From an actinobacterium SCGC AAA278-I18 (GTDB taxonomy: Bacteria; Actinomycetota; Actinomycetes; Nanopelagicales; Nanopelagicaceae): a stretch of 64,000 bases of DNA. Made by a program: the position numbers and the translations under genes. Position 1 is the stretch's first letter. Every line of letters starts with the position of its first letter. The notes beneath the pieces were generated by a model that saw only the letters and a list, made by a program, of their open reading frames with translations, was not told the DNA's origin and made no database searches. The stretch covers positions 1-64,000 of the forward strand of contig KB900424.1 in NCBI GenBank assembly GCA_000378865.1. The letters run 5' to 3'. Below, one piece after another: positions 43,468 through 54,992 of this stretch.

Positions 43468-44546
43468 TACTTCAAGCCAATCACTTTTGCTGCTCGCTTA
43501 AGATCAACTGGAATCACAATTGGCTTACCTGCGCCATTTAATACCCACTGCACATCCTTTAACCCATTTCCAGTTACGGTAATTACAATCACTTTATCCT
43601 TAGGTAATTTGCGCTGCGCCTTCTTCTTAATTAAACCAGCAAGACCAGCGGCGCTAGATGGCTCAACAAAGATGCCCTCTTTGGCTGCAACTAAGCGATA
43701 GGCGCTTAAAATCTCTTTATCGGTAACTGAATCAATTAAGCCCTTTGATGCAACCTGGGCAATTACTGCTTGATCCCAAGAGGCAGGATTACCGATTCGA
43801 ATTGCAGTTGCAATAGTTTCTGGGTTTTTAATAATCTTCCTCTTAACAATTGGCGCAGCTCCTGCTGCTTGAAAGCCCCACATCATTGGCAGCTGCTTAG
43901 AAATCTTCGCCTTGTAATACTCCTGATATCCCTGCCAATATGCGGTGATATTTCCAGCATTACCAACTGGCATAACATGAATATCAGGTGCTTCATGCAA
44001 CATATCTACTACCTCAAAGGCTGCGGTCTTTTGTCCCTCAATTCGATATGGATTTACTGAGTTAACTAAGGCAACTGGATAATTATCAGATAATTGGCGA
44101 GCAAGTGTTAGGCAATCATCAAAGTTTCCCTTTACCTGCAGCAGTGTTGCACCATGTGCAATTGCTTGAGCTAACTTACCCATCGCAATCTTTCCTTCTG
44201 GCACAAGTACAACTGGTTTCATTCCAGCTTTTGTTGCATAAGCTGCCGCACTTGCACTGGTATTACCAGTTGATGCGCAGATGACCGCCTTAGCACCAGA
44301 CTCAGCCGCCTTTGAAATAGCCATTGTCATACCGCGATCTTTAAAAGAACCAGTTGGATTAGTACCTTCAACCTTAAGCCAAATCTCATTTCCTAATAAC
44401 TTTGAAAGGTAGAGCGCATGCACAAGTGGTGTGCCACCTTCGCGCAGTGAGATTACTGGTGTGGCATCGCTAACTGGCAACCATTTACGGTACTCATCAA
44501 TTACTCCGCGCCATTGATGAACACCTTTATTACCAAATAATGCCAT
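43467..44546 (-). CDS. thrC: Threonine synthase
   Basis: [28 protein letters not shown]. Confidence 0.94.
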   Translation of the reverse strand: MALFGNKGVHQWRGVIDEYRKWLPVSDATPVISLREGGTPLVHALYLSKLLGNEIWLKVEGTNPTGSFKDRGMTMAISKAAESGAKAVICASTGNTSASAAAYATKAGMKPVVLVPEGKIAMGKLAQAIAHGATLLQVKGNFDDCLTLARQLSDNYPVALVNSVNPYRIEGQKTAAFEVVDMLHEAPDIHVMPVGNAGNITAYWQGYQEYYKAKISKQLPMMWGFQAAGAAPIVKRKIIKNPETIATAIRIGNPASWDQAVIAQVASKGLIDSVTDKEILSAYRLVAAKEGIFVEPSSAAGLAGLIKKKAQRKLPKDKVIVITVTGNGLKDVQWVLNGAGKPIVIPVDLKRAAKVIGLK

Positions 44547-45829
44547 TAGTTAACACCCTCTACCCGCAGCACACTTGATACATCACTTACCGCCTCTAAT
44601 TTTCCTAAATCTTTCACAGTTGCAGCCAGGGCAGATTCAGTTGAGCTATGTGTCATCACAATTAACTCCGCCTTATCACCAGTACCAGTTTGTCTAACAG
44701 TTTGAATCGAAACCTTATGGGATGCAAACACATGAGCCACCGACTCTAATACACCTGGTTTATCTGAAACATTTAATCTAATAAGGTAGCGAGTTTTAGT
44801 CTGTCCAATTTGAGCAATCTTTAAATCTGCGTAATCACTCTCCCGTGGCCCAATTCCACCTGAGACTTTATGGCGAGCAACTGCAACTAAATCACCAAGA
44901 ATTGCACTAGCAGTTGGCTCACCTCCTGCACCTCTGCCATAAAACATCATCTGTCCAGCAGATTTTGCCTCCACAAAAACCGCGTTAAATGATTCACGAA
45001 CTGCAGCTAGTGGATGACTTCGAGAAATTAATGCTGGATGCACTCGAACTGAGATTGCACCCTCTGGAGTTAACTCAGCAATTGCTAATAATTTAATTAC
45101 CATATCCATTGCCTTAGCAACCTTGACATCAGTTGCAGTTATCTTGCTAATACCTTCGCGGTATACATCGGCATCGGTAACTCTGGAGTGAAATGCTAGG
45201 CCAGCTAAAATTGCTGCCTTCGCCGCCGCATCAATGCCTTCAATATCAGCGGTTGGATCTGCTTCAGCAAAACCTAGTGATTGGGCTTGCCCCAGCGCAT
45301 CGGCAAATGCGGTGCCACTCTCATCCATTTTAGTAAGGATGTAATTAGTTGTCCCATTAACAATTCCCATAATGCGTAGCACATGATCACCAACTAATGA
45401 CTCGCGCAGTGGGCGCAAAATAGGAATCGCCCCGGCAACTGCTGCTTCATAATATAAATCCACATTTGCTTTATCTGCTGCTGTATAAAGCTCAGCACCA
45501 TGCTTTGCTAATAATGATTTATTAGCGGTAACAACTGATTTACCATTTTTAAGCGCCGTTAAAATTAACTCCCGAGCCGGCTCTATCCCACCAATTACCT
45601 CAATTATTAAATCAATTGCTGGATCATTAACAATTGATGCACCATCATTAGTTAAGAGCTCACTTTTTATGCCATCCCGCTTAGTGTTGATATTTTTTAC
45701 CGCAACTTTAACTAGTTCAAGGTTGGCACCAGCTCTAGATGCTAAATCAGATTTATTAGCAAGTAGCTGTAGCGCGATCTGTGAGCCAACTACCCCACAG
45801 CCAAGCATGCCTACTTTAAGAGTTTTCAT
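44546..45829 (-). CDS. hom: Homoserine dehydrogenase
   Basis: [22 protein letters not shown]-terminal ACT domain. Confidence 0.95.
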   Translation of the reverse strand: MKTLKVGMLGCGVVGSQIALQLLANKSDLASRAGANLELVKVAVKNINTKRDGIKSELLTNDGASIVNDPAIDLIIEVIGGIEPARELILTALKNGKSVVTANKSLLAKHGAELYTAADKANVDLYYEAAVAGAIPILRPLRESLVGDHVLRIMGIVNGTTNYILTKMDESGTAFADALGQAQSLGFAEADPTADIEGIDAAAKAAILAGLAFHSRVTDADVYREGISKITATDVKVAKAMDMVIKLLAIAELTPEGAISVRVHPALISRSHPLAAVRESFNAVFVEAKSAGQMMFYGRGAGGEPTASAILGDLVAVARHKVSGGIGPRESDYADLKIAQIGQTKTRYLIRLNVSDKPGVLESVAHVFASHKVSIQTVRQTGTGDKAELIVMTHSSTESALAATVKDLGKLEAVSDVSSVLRVEGVN

Positions 45830-45847
45830 AGGAGAAGTATCTCAAAC

Positions 45848-47221
45848 TTATGAGAGCTGCCGTGGCGCTTCTACTACATCAAGATTTAGCAGATCTGACT
45901 CATTTTCCCTGCGCAAAATCTGTCGGGCACTGCCATTTAGCACCGCAACTACTGCCGGCCGGGCAATATGGTTGTAATTGCTGGCCATACTGCGGCCATA
46001 TGCACCAGTTGCCGGAATTGCAAGTAGATCACCAGCTTTAATATCAGATGGCAAATTAATTTCAGAGATTAAAATATCTCCACTCTCACAATGCTTGCCA
46101 ACAATCCGACTTGAAATACTTTTCTCATTTGATGTGCGATTTGCTAAGAAAGCGCAGTAGGTAGCGTTATATAAAGCTGGGCGAATATTCTCACTCATGC
46201 CCCCATCAACTGAGATATATCTGCGCTGAGCGCCATTATCTAACTTCACATTTTTTGTAGTGCCAACTAAGTAAATAGTTGTCGTAGTTGGGCCAACAAT
46301 TGCCCGGCCTGGCTCAATTGAAATCTTTGGCACGACAAGTTTTACCGCTTCACACTCTGCCTTAATTACTGCAGCAATTGCTGGAATTACTACCTCAGGT
46401 GCAATTGCGCTCTCATCTTTTGTATAAGCAATTCCATAACCACCACCAATATTTAACTCAGGCAGTTGCTTGCCATACTTATCGCGAAAAGCTGCCAGCA
46501 CTGAAACTAATTTTTGCGCCGCCGCCTTAAAGCTGGCCACCTCAAATATTTGCGACCCAATATGACAGTGAATACCCGCTAAATTTAATGATGCATGATT
46601 TGCGCAGAGATCAAGTGCCTCATCCGCTGCCCCACTTGCAATAGAAAAGCCAAACTTCACATCCTCATGTGCAGTTGAGATGAACTCATGAGTATGAGCA
46701 TCAATGCCAGGGGTAAGCCTTAGATAAACCTTTTGCACCTTATTTAAATCTTTAGCAATACTTGCCACTCTAGTTATTTCATCAAATGAATCAATCACAA
46801 TAGTTCCAACACCTGCGGTGATTGCCATCTTGATCTCATCCACTGATTTGTTATTTCCATGAAACTCAATATCAGAGGCCGGAAAATCAGCAGCTAAGGC
46901 AACTGCTAACTCACCACCGCTGCAAACATCAAGGCCAACTTTTAATTCTTTAAGCCACCTTGCTACCTCTACGCAGATAAATGATTTAGCGGCGTAGTAA
47001 AGCTGGCCAGTTCCAAATGAGTTATCTAAGGATGCACGCCATGCCTTTGTGCGCAGATAGAAATCTGCTTGATCTACCACAAATAAAGGTGAGCCATACT
47101 CGGCTACTAATTTTTCAGCAGCACAACCTGCAATTGATAGCACGCCGCCACTTTGATTTTCATCAGCAAACTTTAAATTACTTGAAAATAATGAGGTTGG
47201 ATAATTCATATTATTTGCCAT
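45848..47221 (-). CDS. lysA: Diaminopimelate decarboxylase
   Basis: YYAAKSF PLP-Lys, GGGYGIAYT, EPGRAIVGPT, CESGD. Confidence 0.95.
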   Translation of the reverse strand: MANNMNYPTSLFSSNLKFADENQSGGVLSIAGCAAEKLVAEYGSPLFVVDQADFYLRTKAWRASLDNSFGTGQLYYAAKSFICVEVARWLKELKVGLDVCSGGELAVALAADFPASDIEFHGNNKSVDEIKMAITAGVGTIVIDSFDEITRVASIAKDLNKVQKVYLRLTPGIDAHTHEFISTAHEDVKFGFSIASGAADEALDLCANHASLNLAGIHCHIGSQIFEVASFKAAAQKLVSVLAAFRDKYGKQLPELNIGGGYGIAYTKDESAIAPEVVIPAIAAVIKAECEAVKLVVPKISIEPGRAIVGPTTTTIYLVGTTKNVKLDNGAQRRYISVDGGMSENIRPALYNATYCAFLANRTSNEKSISSRIVGKHCESGDILISEINLPSDIKAGDLLAIPATGAYGRSMASNYNHIARPAVVAVLNGSARQILRRENESDLLNLDVVEAPRQLS

Positions 47222-48906
47222 TACATCTTCTCCGGAGCGCTAACACCTAGCAAATCTAAACCATTACTAATCACTTGCGCAGTTGCCAGCGATAGCGTTG
47301 CCCGGCAAGAGTTTAACTCAGTTGGCTTTTCATCCCCTAGTGGTAAAACTCGGCAATCATTATAAAAACGATGATACTGACCAGCTAACTCCTCAATATA
47401 TCTAGATACTCGATGTGGCTCGCGCATCTCAGCAGCTGATGCAACAATCCTTGGATACTGCGCAAGTAGACCAATTAACTCTCGCTCGCGTTCATGATCT
47501 AATAACTGCGGCTTATAAAAATCTAAACCGTAATTTATTCCAATCTCTTTGGCGTTGCGCAATACTGCACATATTCGAGCATGGGCGTATTGCACATAAT
47601 AAACCGGGTTCTCATTAGTATTTTTTCTAAGTAGATCGACATCCATCACCATTGGTGTATCGGTTGGATATCTAATTAAGGTATAACGAGCAGCATCAGT
47701 ACCAACTTTTTCTACCAACTCCTCTAATGTAATAATGGTGCCAGCTCGCTTTGAAAGTTTAAGCTCTTGGCCATCCTCTATGATTTTTACCATCTGGCCA
47801 ATTAAAATCTCAATATCTTTATTTGGGTCATCGCCAGCACATGCTGCTATCGCTTTAATTCTGCCAACATAACCATGATGATCAGCTCCCAACATATAAA
47901 TACAAAGATTAAATCCGCGCTCTCGCTTACTAACATAGTAAGCAGAGTCCGAGGCAAAGTAGGCAAATGATCCATCTGATTTAATTATTACTCGATCTTT
48001 ATCGTCGCCAAAATCTGTTGTGCGCAGCCAGGTAGCACCTTCTTCTTCATAAACATGGCCTTTTGATTTTAACTTATCAAGTGAGTGGGTAAAGAAATTA
48101 TTTTCATAAAGATTTCTCTCAGAAAACCAGGTATCAAAATGTGTACCAAAGTTATCTAATACTTTTTGTTGTTGGGCAAGTTGTAACTTATAACCAGTAT
48201 CTCGAAATGCAGCAATTGATTCACTCTCCGGTAATTTACTAAAGCTGGGATTACTTTTAACAATCTCTTTCGCCAAATCTGCAATGTACTCACCGTGATA
48301 GCCACTCTCAGGTCGTGGCTGATCTAGCGCTACTGCGCGAAGGGAGGCGCCAAATAAATCCATCTGGTTGCCACGATCATTTATATAAAACTCTCTTGAT
48401 ACCTGAGCACCGGCAGCACTTAATACTCTTGCTAATGAATCCCCCACCGCTGCCCACCTGGTATGTCCTAAATGTAATGGGCCGGTTGGATTTGCACTAA
48501 CAAACTCTAAATTTATTTTTTTGCGAGATAACATATTTGAGGTGCCATACTTTTTACCAGCGGTGAGAATCTCAACTACCACTGCGCCTTGGCTTGCAGT
48601 TTGAAGAGTTATATTAATAAAGCCAGCACCGGCAATCTCTACCTTACTGATACCAGCAGGAGTTAATAAATTATTATCGGTAAGAGTCTTACTTATTAGT
48701 TCAGCTATTGATCTTGGCGGCATACCGGCAGCCTTAGCCAGTATTAATGAAATAGAGGTTGCGTAATCACCATGATCACGATTTTTTGGTCGATCTAAAG
48801 TTAATTGAGTAGGAGTATCACAATTTAATAAGCCGCTACTTTTGGCTAATTCCAGCGCTTTTAGGATTGCGCTAGCAACCTTACTTTGCACTGAATCTGC
48901 ACTCAT
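47221..48906 (-). CDS. argS: Arginyl-tRNA synthetase
   Basis: EFVSANPTGPLHLGHTRWAAVGDSLAR (HIGH-type). Confidence 0.95.
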   Translation of the reverse strand: MSADSVQSKVASAILKALELAKSSGLLNCDTPTQLTLDRPKNRDHGDYATSISLILAKAAGMPPRSIAELISKTLTDNNLLTPAGISKVEIAGAGFINITLQTASQGAVVVEILTAGKKYGTSNMLSRKKINLEFVSANPTGPLHLGHTRWAAVGDSLARVLSAAGAQVSREFYINDRGNQMDLFGASLRAVALDQPRPESGYHGEYIADLAKEIVKSNPSFSKLPESESIAAFRDTGYKLQLAQQQKVLDNFGTHFDTWFSERNLYENNFFTHSLDKLKSKGHVYEEEGATWLRTTDFGDDKDRVIIKSDGSFAYFASDSAYYVSKRERGFNLCIYMLGADHHGYVGRIKAIAACAGDDPNKDIEILIGQMVKIIEDGQELKLSKRAGTIITLEELVEKVGTDAARYTLIRYPTDTPMVMDVDLLRKNTNENPVYYVQYAHARICAVLRNAKEIGINYGLDFYKPQLLDHERERELIGLLAQYPRIVASAAEMREPHRVSRYIEELAGQYHRFYNDCRVLPLGDEKPTELNSCRATLSLATAQVISNGLDLLGVSAPEKM

Positions 48907-49004
48907 TTGAGCAAGGCTACCCGCTCACACCTGCCAAAGGTCGGTGGGTTTTGGTGATGCCGCCATTTACACCGTAATCTTTGCCCCTCACTCAAGTAAT
49001 AAAT

Positions 49005-49086
49005 GCGGGAGTGGTGAAATGGCAGACACGCAGGTCTTAGGAACCTGTGCTTCGGCGTGCGGGTTCAAGTCCCGCCTCCCGCACCA
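49005..49086 (+). tRNA. tRNA-Leu (anticodon UAG), CCA encoded
   Basis: Acceptor GCGGGAG/CTCCCGC, anticodon arm CAGGT-CTTAGGA-ACCTG, long variable arm, GGTTCAAGTCC T-arm. Confidence 0.95.
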
Positions 49087-49122
49087 GTTGTAATTAATTT
49101 CTTGATAGGCAAGGCTTAGGGC

Positions 49123-49911
49123 ATGGCTGATAAAAACTTTCTCTCTTGGGTTGGATTTAAAGGTGAAGATCAATCACAACCTGCACCAAAACAAAATGCG
49201 CTGGAGCGAATCCGCGAACTAGAAACACAATTAAACGATATGCGCTCACGCCGTGATATCACCGGCTTAAGCCGCGAAGAGTTTGAAATCTTGGCAACTG
49301 AAACTGCCATGACCATGATTAAGTCAGCGCAGCAACGAGAGGCAAAGGCAAATGCTTCGGCGCAACGACTTATATCTGAGACAAATAGATCCACAAAAGA
49401 AAAATTAGAGAGCGCAGAGGCAAAGGCTAAGAGCATTCTCTCATCTGCTGAATCTCGTGGCCGAAAGTATTTGTCAGCGGCAGAGGATGATGCAGCTGAA
49501 CTAATACAAAGTGCGCAAAATAAAGCAGACTCTAAAGTAGAACAATCTTCCAGAAATGCTAGTCAAATTACCTCAGCTGCAAAGCGGGAGGCACAAAAAA
49601 TTACTGAAGGGGCATCAAGAGATGTAGCCGATTACCGCTCATGGCTTACCACTGCAATTGCTGAAGCAGAGCGATTACACCGCACCCAAAATCATTCTTT
49701 AAATGCGGCTGAGCAGGCAATTCAAGAATCTCGTAAAAAATTACAGCACGCCTTTGATCGCTTATCTCAATTACAGATGGATATAAATGCCAACCTAGAT
49801 GCCGAAAGCAGGCCGGCTGGAAAAGTATTTGTGGCTGGGGCTGGCAAGAAAGCTGAAGCTGCAGCAAAGCGAAAGCAAAAAGCGGTAAATAATAAGAAGA
49901 AAAAGAAATAA
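49123..49911 (+). CDS. Coiled-coil (DivIVA-like) protein with Lys-rich C-terminus
   Basis: Long Ala/Glu/Ser/Lys-rich helix, lysine-rich tail KRKQKAVNNKKKKK. Confidence 0.6.
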   Translation: MADKNFLSWVGFKGEDQSQPAPKQNALERIRELETQLNDMRSRRDITGLSREEFEILATETAMTMIKSAQQREAKANASAQRLISETNRSTKEKLESAEAKAKSILSSAESRGRKYLSAAEDDAAELIQSAQNKADSKVEQSSRNASQITSAAKREAQKITEGASRDVADYRSWLTTAIAEAERLHRTQNHSLNAAEQAIQESRKKLQHAFDRLSQLQMDINANLDAESRPAGKVFVAGAGKKAEAAAKRKQKAVNNKKKKK

Positions 49912-49967
49912 CTCGCAAAGTTGGAGTTAGTAAAACTTTATTCTTTATTTAGATATTAGTAATTTAT

Positions 49968-51743
49968 ATGAGTAATAAAAATAATACTGGCCAAATAGGT
50001 GTTAGCCATATTGCATCCATTGATGGTTTGCGAGCAATTGCAGTTACTGCAGTTGTGCTTTATCACCTTGGAATCTCCTGGATTCCTGGTGGGTTTTTAG
50101 GTGTTGATCTTTTCTTTGTAATCTCTGGATATGTAATTACGCGATTAATTCTTGATTCAATTAACCAATCAAGTGCCCTTGATCTGCGCGCCTTTTATGC
50201 TGCCCGGCTACGTCGAATTTATCCAGGGTTCTTATTTATGATCACCTGCAACATTATCTTTATTGGTGTTTGGGCGCCAGAGGCAATGCGCAGATTCTTA
50301 GCAGATCTGCCATATGCAATAACTGGAACAATTAACTGGTTTTTAGTTGCTCGCCATCAAGATTACTTTGAAGCGATTGGTCGACCGCCACTATTACAAC
50401 ACACCTGGTCCCTTGCAGTGGAATTACAATTTTACTTAATTTGGCCAATAATTTTATTAACAATTTTGAAGTATTTTGGTAAGCGAAATATTGCAAAGAT
50501 TGCACTAGTAATTGCGATAGTCTCTGGCATTACCTTATTTTTTGTCTCACTTCGATTAGATCAGGCAAATGCTCAACAAATTAGCCACATCTACTTTGGC
50601 ACAGATACTCACTCACTTGGCTTATTTCTGGGCTCAGCTCTGGCAGTCTCTTGGATTCCACAAAACTTAAGCTCTGATATTGCCAAACGCGCACAAGATG
50701 TAATTGATGGGATTGGTGTGGTGGGTTTGCTTGGTTTAATTTCCACCTTCCTCTTTATTGATGAAACTAACGCCTCGCTATACCGAATCGCATTTCCACT
50801 AGCTGGCATATTTGGTTGTTTAGTAATAATTTCACTAGTTCACCCAGCCTCAAGATTTGCCCCAATTATTAGTTCCGCTCCATTTAGATGGGTAGGTCAG
50901 CGCAGTTACGGAATCTATATCTGGCACTGGGTAATCTTTCAAATGACTAGACCCTCTGTTGATTTAACTGGTCAAAGTTGGGCGCTATATCTTGCCCGAG
51001 TTCTTTTAGTTTTAGCATTAGCTGATATCTCACTTCGCTGGGTAGAGATTCCATTTAGAAAGGGAGTAATACAAAACTGGTTTCGCGGTATGAAATACCG
51101 TTCTAGCAAAGTAGCACTGCGCCAGCGAGCATCTGTTCTACTCTCAATAATTACAGTCTTAGTAATTACCTCATCTATCTCAGTGCAGGCAATAAATAAG
51201 GCAGATAAAATTGCTGAAAATTTAAAGCAGGAGCAGAGTGCGCCAGATCAAACCCAAGAGGATTTAGGTAGCACTACTGGGCTTTGGGTAACCGGTGATA
51301 GTGTGATTTTGGGAATTCGTAGCAAGTTAGAGAGTAAGGAACATATCTCACTTATTAATGCCAGAGTTGGCCGGCAAGCCCCTGAGCTACTTGCCGTTAT
51401 GCGAGTTGATCAATCCTCAGTTCCATCCTCACCAGTTATCTTTAACCTTGGAAATAACAATGCATTATCTGAAAAAACAGTAATTGATATTTTTGAGGTA
51501 ATTAAAAATCAGCCACAAATAATTGTGGTTAACACAGCAGTTCCAAGGCCATGGCGAGATGCTAATAATGCAATTATCTCCAAGGTTGCAGCTGGGTATC
51601 CAAATATAAAGGTGGTGGATTGGGATCGAATCTCCAAAGGTCGACCAGAATTATTTGCTCCCGATGGCGTTCACCTAAGTCCAGCTGGTTCTGATGTTTA
51701 TGTAGATTTAGTTTTAAGTGTTTTAGTTAAAAGCACAAATTAA
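49968..51743 (+). CDS. OafA-type membrane acyltransferase fused to SGNH hydrolase-like domain
   Basis: IDGLRAIAVTAVVLYHL, GFLGVDLFFVISGYVIT; C-terminal GDSV...DGVHLS. Confidence 0.9.
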   Translation: MSNKNNTGQIGVSHIASIDGLRAIAVTAVVLYHLGISWIPGGFLGVDLFFVISGYVITRLILDSINQSSALDLRAFYAARLRRIYPGFLFMITCNIIFIGVWAPEAMRRFLADLPYAITGTINWFLVARHQDYFEAIGRPPLLQHTWSLAVELQFYLIWPIILLTILKYFGKRNIAKIALVIAIVSGITLFFVSLRLDQANAQQISHIYFGTDTHSLGLFLGSALAVSWIPQNLSSDIAKRAQDVIDGIGVVGLLGLISTFLFIDETNASLYRIAFPLAGIFGCLVIISLVHPASRFAPIISSAPFRWVGQRSYGIYIWHWVIFQMTRPSVDLTGQSWALYLARVLLVLALADISLRWVEIPFRKGVIQNWFRGMKYRSSKVALRQRASVLLSIITVLVITSSISVQAINKADKIAENLKQEQSAPDQTQEDLGSTTGLWVTGDSVILGIRSKLESKEHISLINARVGRQAPELLAVMRVDQSSVPSSPVIFNLGNNNALSEKTVIDIFEVIKNQPQIIVVNTAVPRPWRDANNAIISKVAAGYPNIKVVDWDRISKGRPELFAPDGVHLSPAGSDVYVDLVLSVLVKSTN

Positions 51744-51775
51744 TTTAATATCTATATTATTTTAGATTAAATAAA

Positions 51776-51803
51776 AATAACCCCCGAGTGATCGGGGGTT
51801 ATT
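51776..51803. terminator. Bidirectional terminator between convergent genes
   Basis: Perfect 12-bp stem AATAACCCCCGA-GTGA-TCGGGGGTTATT with GNRA-type loop. Confidence 0.9.
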
Positions 51804-51822
51804 AAATTTACTTTACTAAAGA

Positions 51823-52548
51823 TTAAGACCAGCTACCAGGAAGTCCGTGGACTTTTCCAGCAACTACTTCACCATCTGAGTAAACAGTTGAGACCTTAAC
51901 CTGCACCCAACCAGCATCATCTGTTTTTGTGATCTGTTGCTTAAATTGAGTTGCTGGCACAGTTGCTACCAACTTCCAATTACCAGGACCATTTGCACTT
52001 AACTCAACGTTGTAACCAGTAATTCCTTCGGTAGCAGTAGGTGCCTTCCAATTAACGGTAGCTCCTGATGCGTTATAGAGCGAAACAATTCCAACTGGTG
52101 CCTCATGTGCGGCCAGCGGGGCAGCACTTGGCTGCTCTGTTGGTGCTGCACTCTCAGAGACAGCTGGAGTTGGGGTAACAGTTGTTGAATCTGAAGAGGA
52201 TGAGTTCTTTGAAATAACCGCAACAGCCAAAATTAAAACTCCAACTACCACAGCAATCATGGTTCCATTTGAGGAGCTAGAGCTTTTGCTAGTAGCTCTT
52301 GATGAGTATGAACTACTGGCTGAGGATTTTGGTGTGCTTGAAATTGATGAGCGTGCTGAACCACTTATTGGAACCGCTGGAACTGAATAGCTAGAGATTG
52401 ATTTACTAGCACGCTTTGCACTCTTTTTAGCTGGTGATCTTTTAGCACTCTTCTTTACTGAAGATCGCTTAGTGCTTTTTTTAACACTGCGCTTTGCACT
52501 TGAACGTTTAGCAGTGCTTCGCTTAGCTGCCTTTTTCTTTGCGGCCAC
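51823..52548 (-). CDS. Histone-H1-like basic tail, TM helix and fibronectin type III-like domain
   Basis: KKKAAKRSTAKRSSAKRSVKKSTKRSS repeats; GTMIAVVVGVLILAVAVIS; C-terminal FN3-like beta domain. Confidence 0.7.
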   Translation of the reverse strand: MAAKKKAAKRSTAKRSSAKRSVKKSTKRSSVKKSAKRSPAKKSAKRASKSISSYSVPAVPISGSARSSISSTPKSSASSSYSSRATSKSSSSSNGTMIAVVVGVLILAVAVISKNSSSSDSTTVTPTPAVSESAAPTEQPSAAPLAAHEAPVGIVSLYNASGATVNWKAPTATEGITGYNVELSANGPGNWKLVATVPATQFKQQITKTDDAGWVQVKVSTVYSDGEVVAGKVHGLPGSWS

Positions 52549-52678
52549 TTAAAACTCCTTAAGGTTAACGCTAGCTTCTTACTCTAGAAGTAGCGATCTA
52601 GCTGGGTTGAACTGATCATTTCTTTAGAAAGGACGAGATAAGGATACAACACCTATCAATAAATTTACCCTAGTGAAA

Positions 52679-53305
52679 TTAGAGATGATCACGTAAAAAA
52701 GGTGCAATCGCCCGCAATGCGATGCCACGGTGGCTAATTTCATCCTTGGCCGCAGGTGATAGCTCAGCTAGGGTTTGGGTGAAATTATTTGGCATAAAGA
52801 TTGGGTCATAGCCAAAACCAGAACTACCCTGCGGTTTAGTAATTATTTGACCGGCTAAAACACCATACTCCTCTTTTTCAAGATTAGATCCATCTGAATT
52901 TGGTTTATAAAATGCCACTACAGTTTTAAATTGCGCACCTCTTTTATCTACTGCCACATCTTTTAATTGATCTAATACCTTACTTATATTAAGTAGATCC
53001 CGCTTTTTTGCATCCACTCCCTCATACCCACTCCAGCGTGCTGAATAAATTCCAGGATCACCATTTAGCGCATCGATAAATATGCCACTGTCATCAGCGA
53101 GCGCCGGCAGCTTGGTAAAGGATGAGATTGCCTTCGCCTTAAGCAAAGCATTCTCACTTAATGTTGTGCCCACCTCAGCAACCTCAGGCATATTGGGAAA
53201 TTCAGCTAATCCTAAAACCTTAATATCAGCTGCATACTGAGTGAGTAGCCGCTCAAACTCAGCTATCTTGCCGATATTTTTACTTGCCAGAACTATTTGG
53301 CGCAT
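52679..53305 (-). CDS. rdgB: Non-canonical purine NTP pyrophosphatase (RdgB/HAM1)
   Basis: VLASKNIGKIAEF, LADDSGIFIDALNGDPGIYSARW, GFGYDPIF. Confidence 0.94.
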   Translation of the reverse strand: MRQIVLASKNIGKIAEFERLLTQYAADIKVLGLAEFPNMPEVAEVGTTLSENALLKAKAISSFTKLPALADDSGIFIDALNGDPGIYSARWSGYEGVDAKKRDLLNISKVLDQLKDVAVDKRGAQFKTVVAFYKPNSDGSNLEKEEYGVLAGQIITKPQGSSGFGYDPIFMPNNFTQTLAELSPAAKDEISHRGIALRAIAPFLRDHL

Positions 53306-53336
53306 CTTTATTAATTTATCTAATTAGTAGGCTAAA

Positions 53337-54062
53337 TTACTTAGCCAGTGCACTTGCTTGTAATTTAGTTAGCTCAGCGCAGCCAGCAGATCCTAGATCT
53401 AATAATTTATCTAGCAGGCCGCGATCAAATGGTTCACCTTCAGCAGTTCCCTGCACCTCAATAAAATTACCATCACCGGTACAGACAATATTCATATCAG
53501 TACCAGCTGATACATCCTCCTCATAACAAAGATCAAGGGTTGGTGTGCCATTAATAATGCCAACTGAGATTGCCGCTACCGATTGCTTAAGTGGATTAAC
53601 ACCTTGGCCAATATGTCCCTTTGCTTTTGCCCAGGCGATTGCATCAGCTAATGCCACATACGCCCCAGTTATCGCAGCAGTTCTGGTGCCACCATCTGCC
53701 TGCAACACATCACAATCAATCACAATTGTGTTCTCACCCAATGCTTTCATATCAACTATGCCGCGCAGTGATCTACCAATTAATCTAGATATCTCTTGGG
53801 TTCGCCCGCCCAACTTTCCCTTAACACTCTCCCGATCGCTTCTTGTGTGAGTTGCCCTTGGCAACATCGCATACTCACTTGTTACCCAACCCTCACCCTT
53901 ACCAACTAACCAACGAGGAACTCCTGGGGTAAAGGAGGCAACACATAAAACTCTGGTATTACCAAACTCAACTAAGACAGAACCTTCGGCGTTATTTAGC
54001 CAATTACGGGTGAATTTAACCGACCGAAGCTGATCATTTGATCGCCCATCTGCTCTACTCAT
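53337..54062 (-). CDS. rph: Ribonuclease PH
   Basis: [53 protein letters not shown]. Confidence 0.95.
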   Translation of the reverse strand: MSRADGRSNDQLRSVKFTRNWLNNAEGSVLVEFGNTRVLCVASFTPGVPRWLVGKGEGWVTSEYAMLPRATHTRSDRESVKGKLGGRTQEISRLIGRSLRGIVDMKALGENTIVIDCDVLQADGGTRTAAITGAYVALADAIAWAKAKGHIGQGVNPLKQSVAAISVGIINGTPTLDLCYEEDVSAGTDMNIVCTGDGNFIEVQGTAEGEPFDRGLLDKLLDLGSAGCAELTKLQASALAK

Positions 54063-54077
54063 TACAACTCCTTAAAA

Positions 54078-54932
54078 TTAAATCTGATTAGTAACTTTTA
54101 AAACCTCAGGACCTAAAAATCTCTTTGCCAAGGTGGCAAACTTATCGGCATCTGCAGTTGCCACAAACCTATGATCAACCTTAGCCCCGGCCAGATTGAG
54201 TAGATCAGATTCCACCAAGGTGCGATATAGATCCTTTGCGGTCTCCTCCGCACTAGAAACTAGCGTTACATCATTGCCCATTACATATGAGATCACACCA
54301 GTTAGTAATGGGTAGTGGGTGCAACCTAAAACCAAGGTATCAACCTGATCCTTCTTCATCTGGGTTAAATAATCTTGGGCAATCTTGGTGATCTCATCCC
54401 CTGAGGTATGCCCGCGCTCTACATACTCAACAAATAATGGACAGGCGATGGAGGTAATTTTAAGTTGTGGGGCGGCAGCAAATGCATCTAAGTAAGCTTT
54501 AGAATCAATAGTTGCTTTGGTACCAATTACGCCAATCTTGCCGCTGCGAGTTGCCGCTACCGCTCTTCTAACTGCAGGTTGGATTACCTCAATTACCGGG
54601 ATGCCATAGCGCTCGCGAGCATCACGTAATGTTGCAGCACTTGCAGTATTACAAGCAATCACAATTGCTTTAACGCCAGCTGCAACTAATTGATCCATAA
54701 TCTCAAGGGCAAAGGTGCGGACCTGGGCAAGTGGGCGCGGGCCATATGGGCCACGGGCGGTATCGCCTAAATAAAGAATTGATTCACCAGGCAATTGATC
54801 AATAATTGCTCTTGCCACAGTTAATCCACCAACACCAGAGTCAAAGATGCCGATTGGGGCGCTCTTCTTATCTATTGGGGTGGTAACCATTTGTGTAAGT
54901 GTAAATGGCGAGCGCAGATATCCCCTGACCAA
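54078..54932 (-). CDS. murI: Glutamate racemase
   Basis: [32 protein letters not shown]. Confidence 0.95.
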   Translation of the reverse strand: MVRGYLRSPFTLTQMVTTPIDKKSAPIGIFDSGVGGLTVARAIIDQLPGESILYLGDTARGPYGPRPLAQVRTFALEIMDQLVAAGVKAIVIACNTASAATLRDARERYGIPVIEVIQPAVRRAVAATRSGKIGVIGTKATIDSKAYLDAFAAAPQLKITSIACPLFVEYVERGHTSGDEITKIAQDYLTQMKKDQVDTLVLGCTHYPLLTGVISYVMGNDVTLVSSAEETAKDLYRTLVESDLLNLAGAKVDHRFVATADADKFATLAKRFLGPEVLKVTNQI

Positions 54933-54992
54933 GCCAATCCATTAGAAAATGTCCGATTTAGCCCTTTTTTGGGGAAGATTTCTTAAGAATTA

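Noticed and set aside
48988-49173. 61-aa minus-strand ORF (…WCGRRDLNPHAEAQVPKTC…)
   Set aside because: It is antisense to the tRNA-Leu; the RDLNPHA-type peptide is a known artefact of translating tRNA complements.
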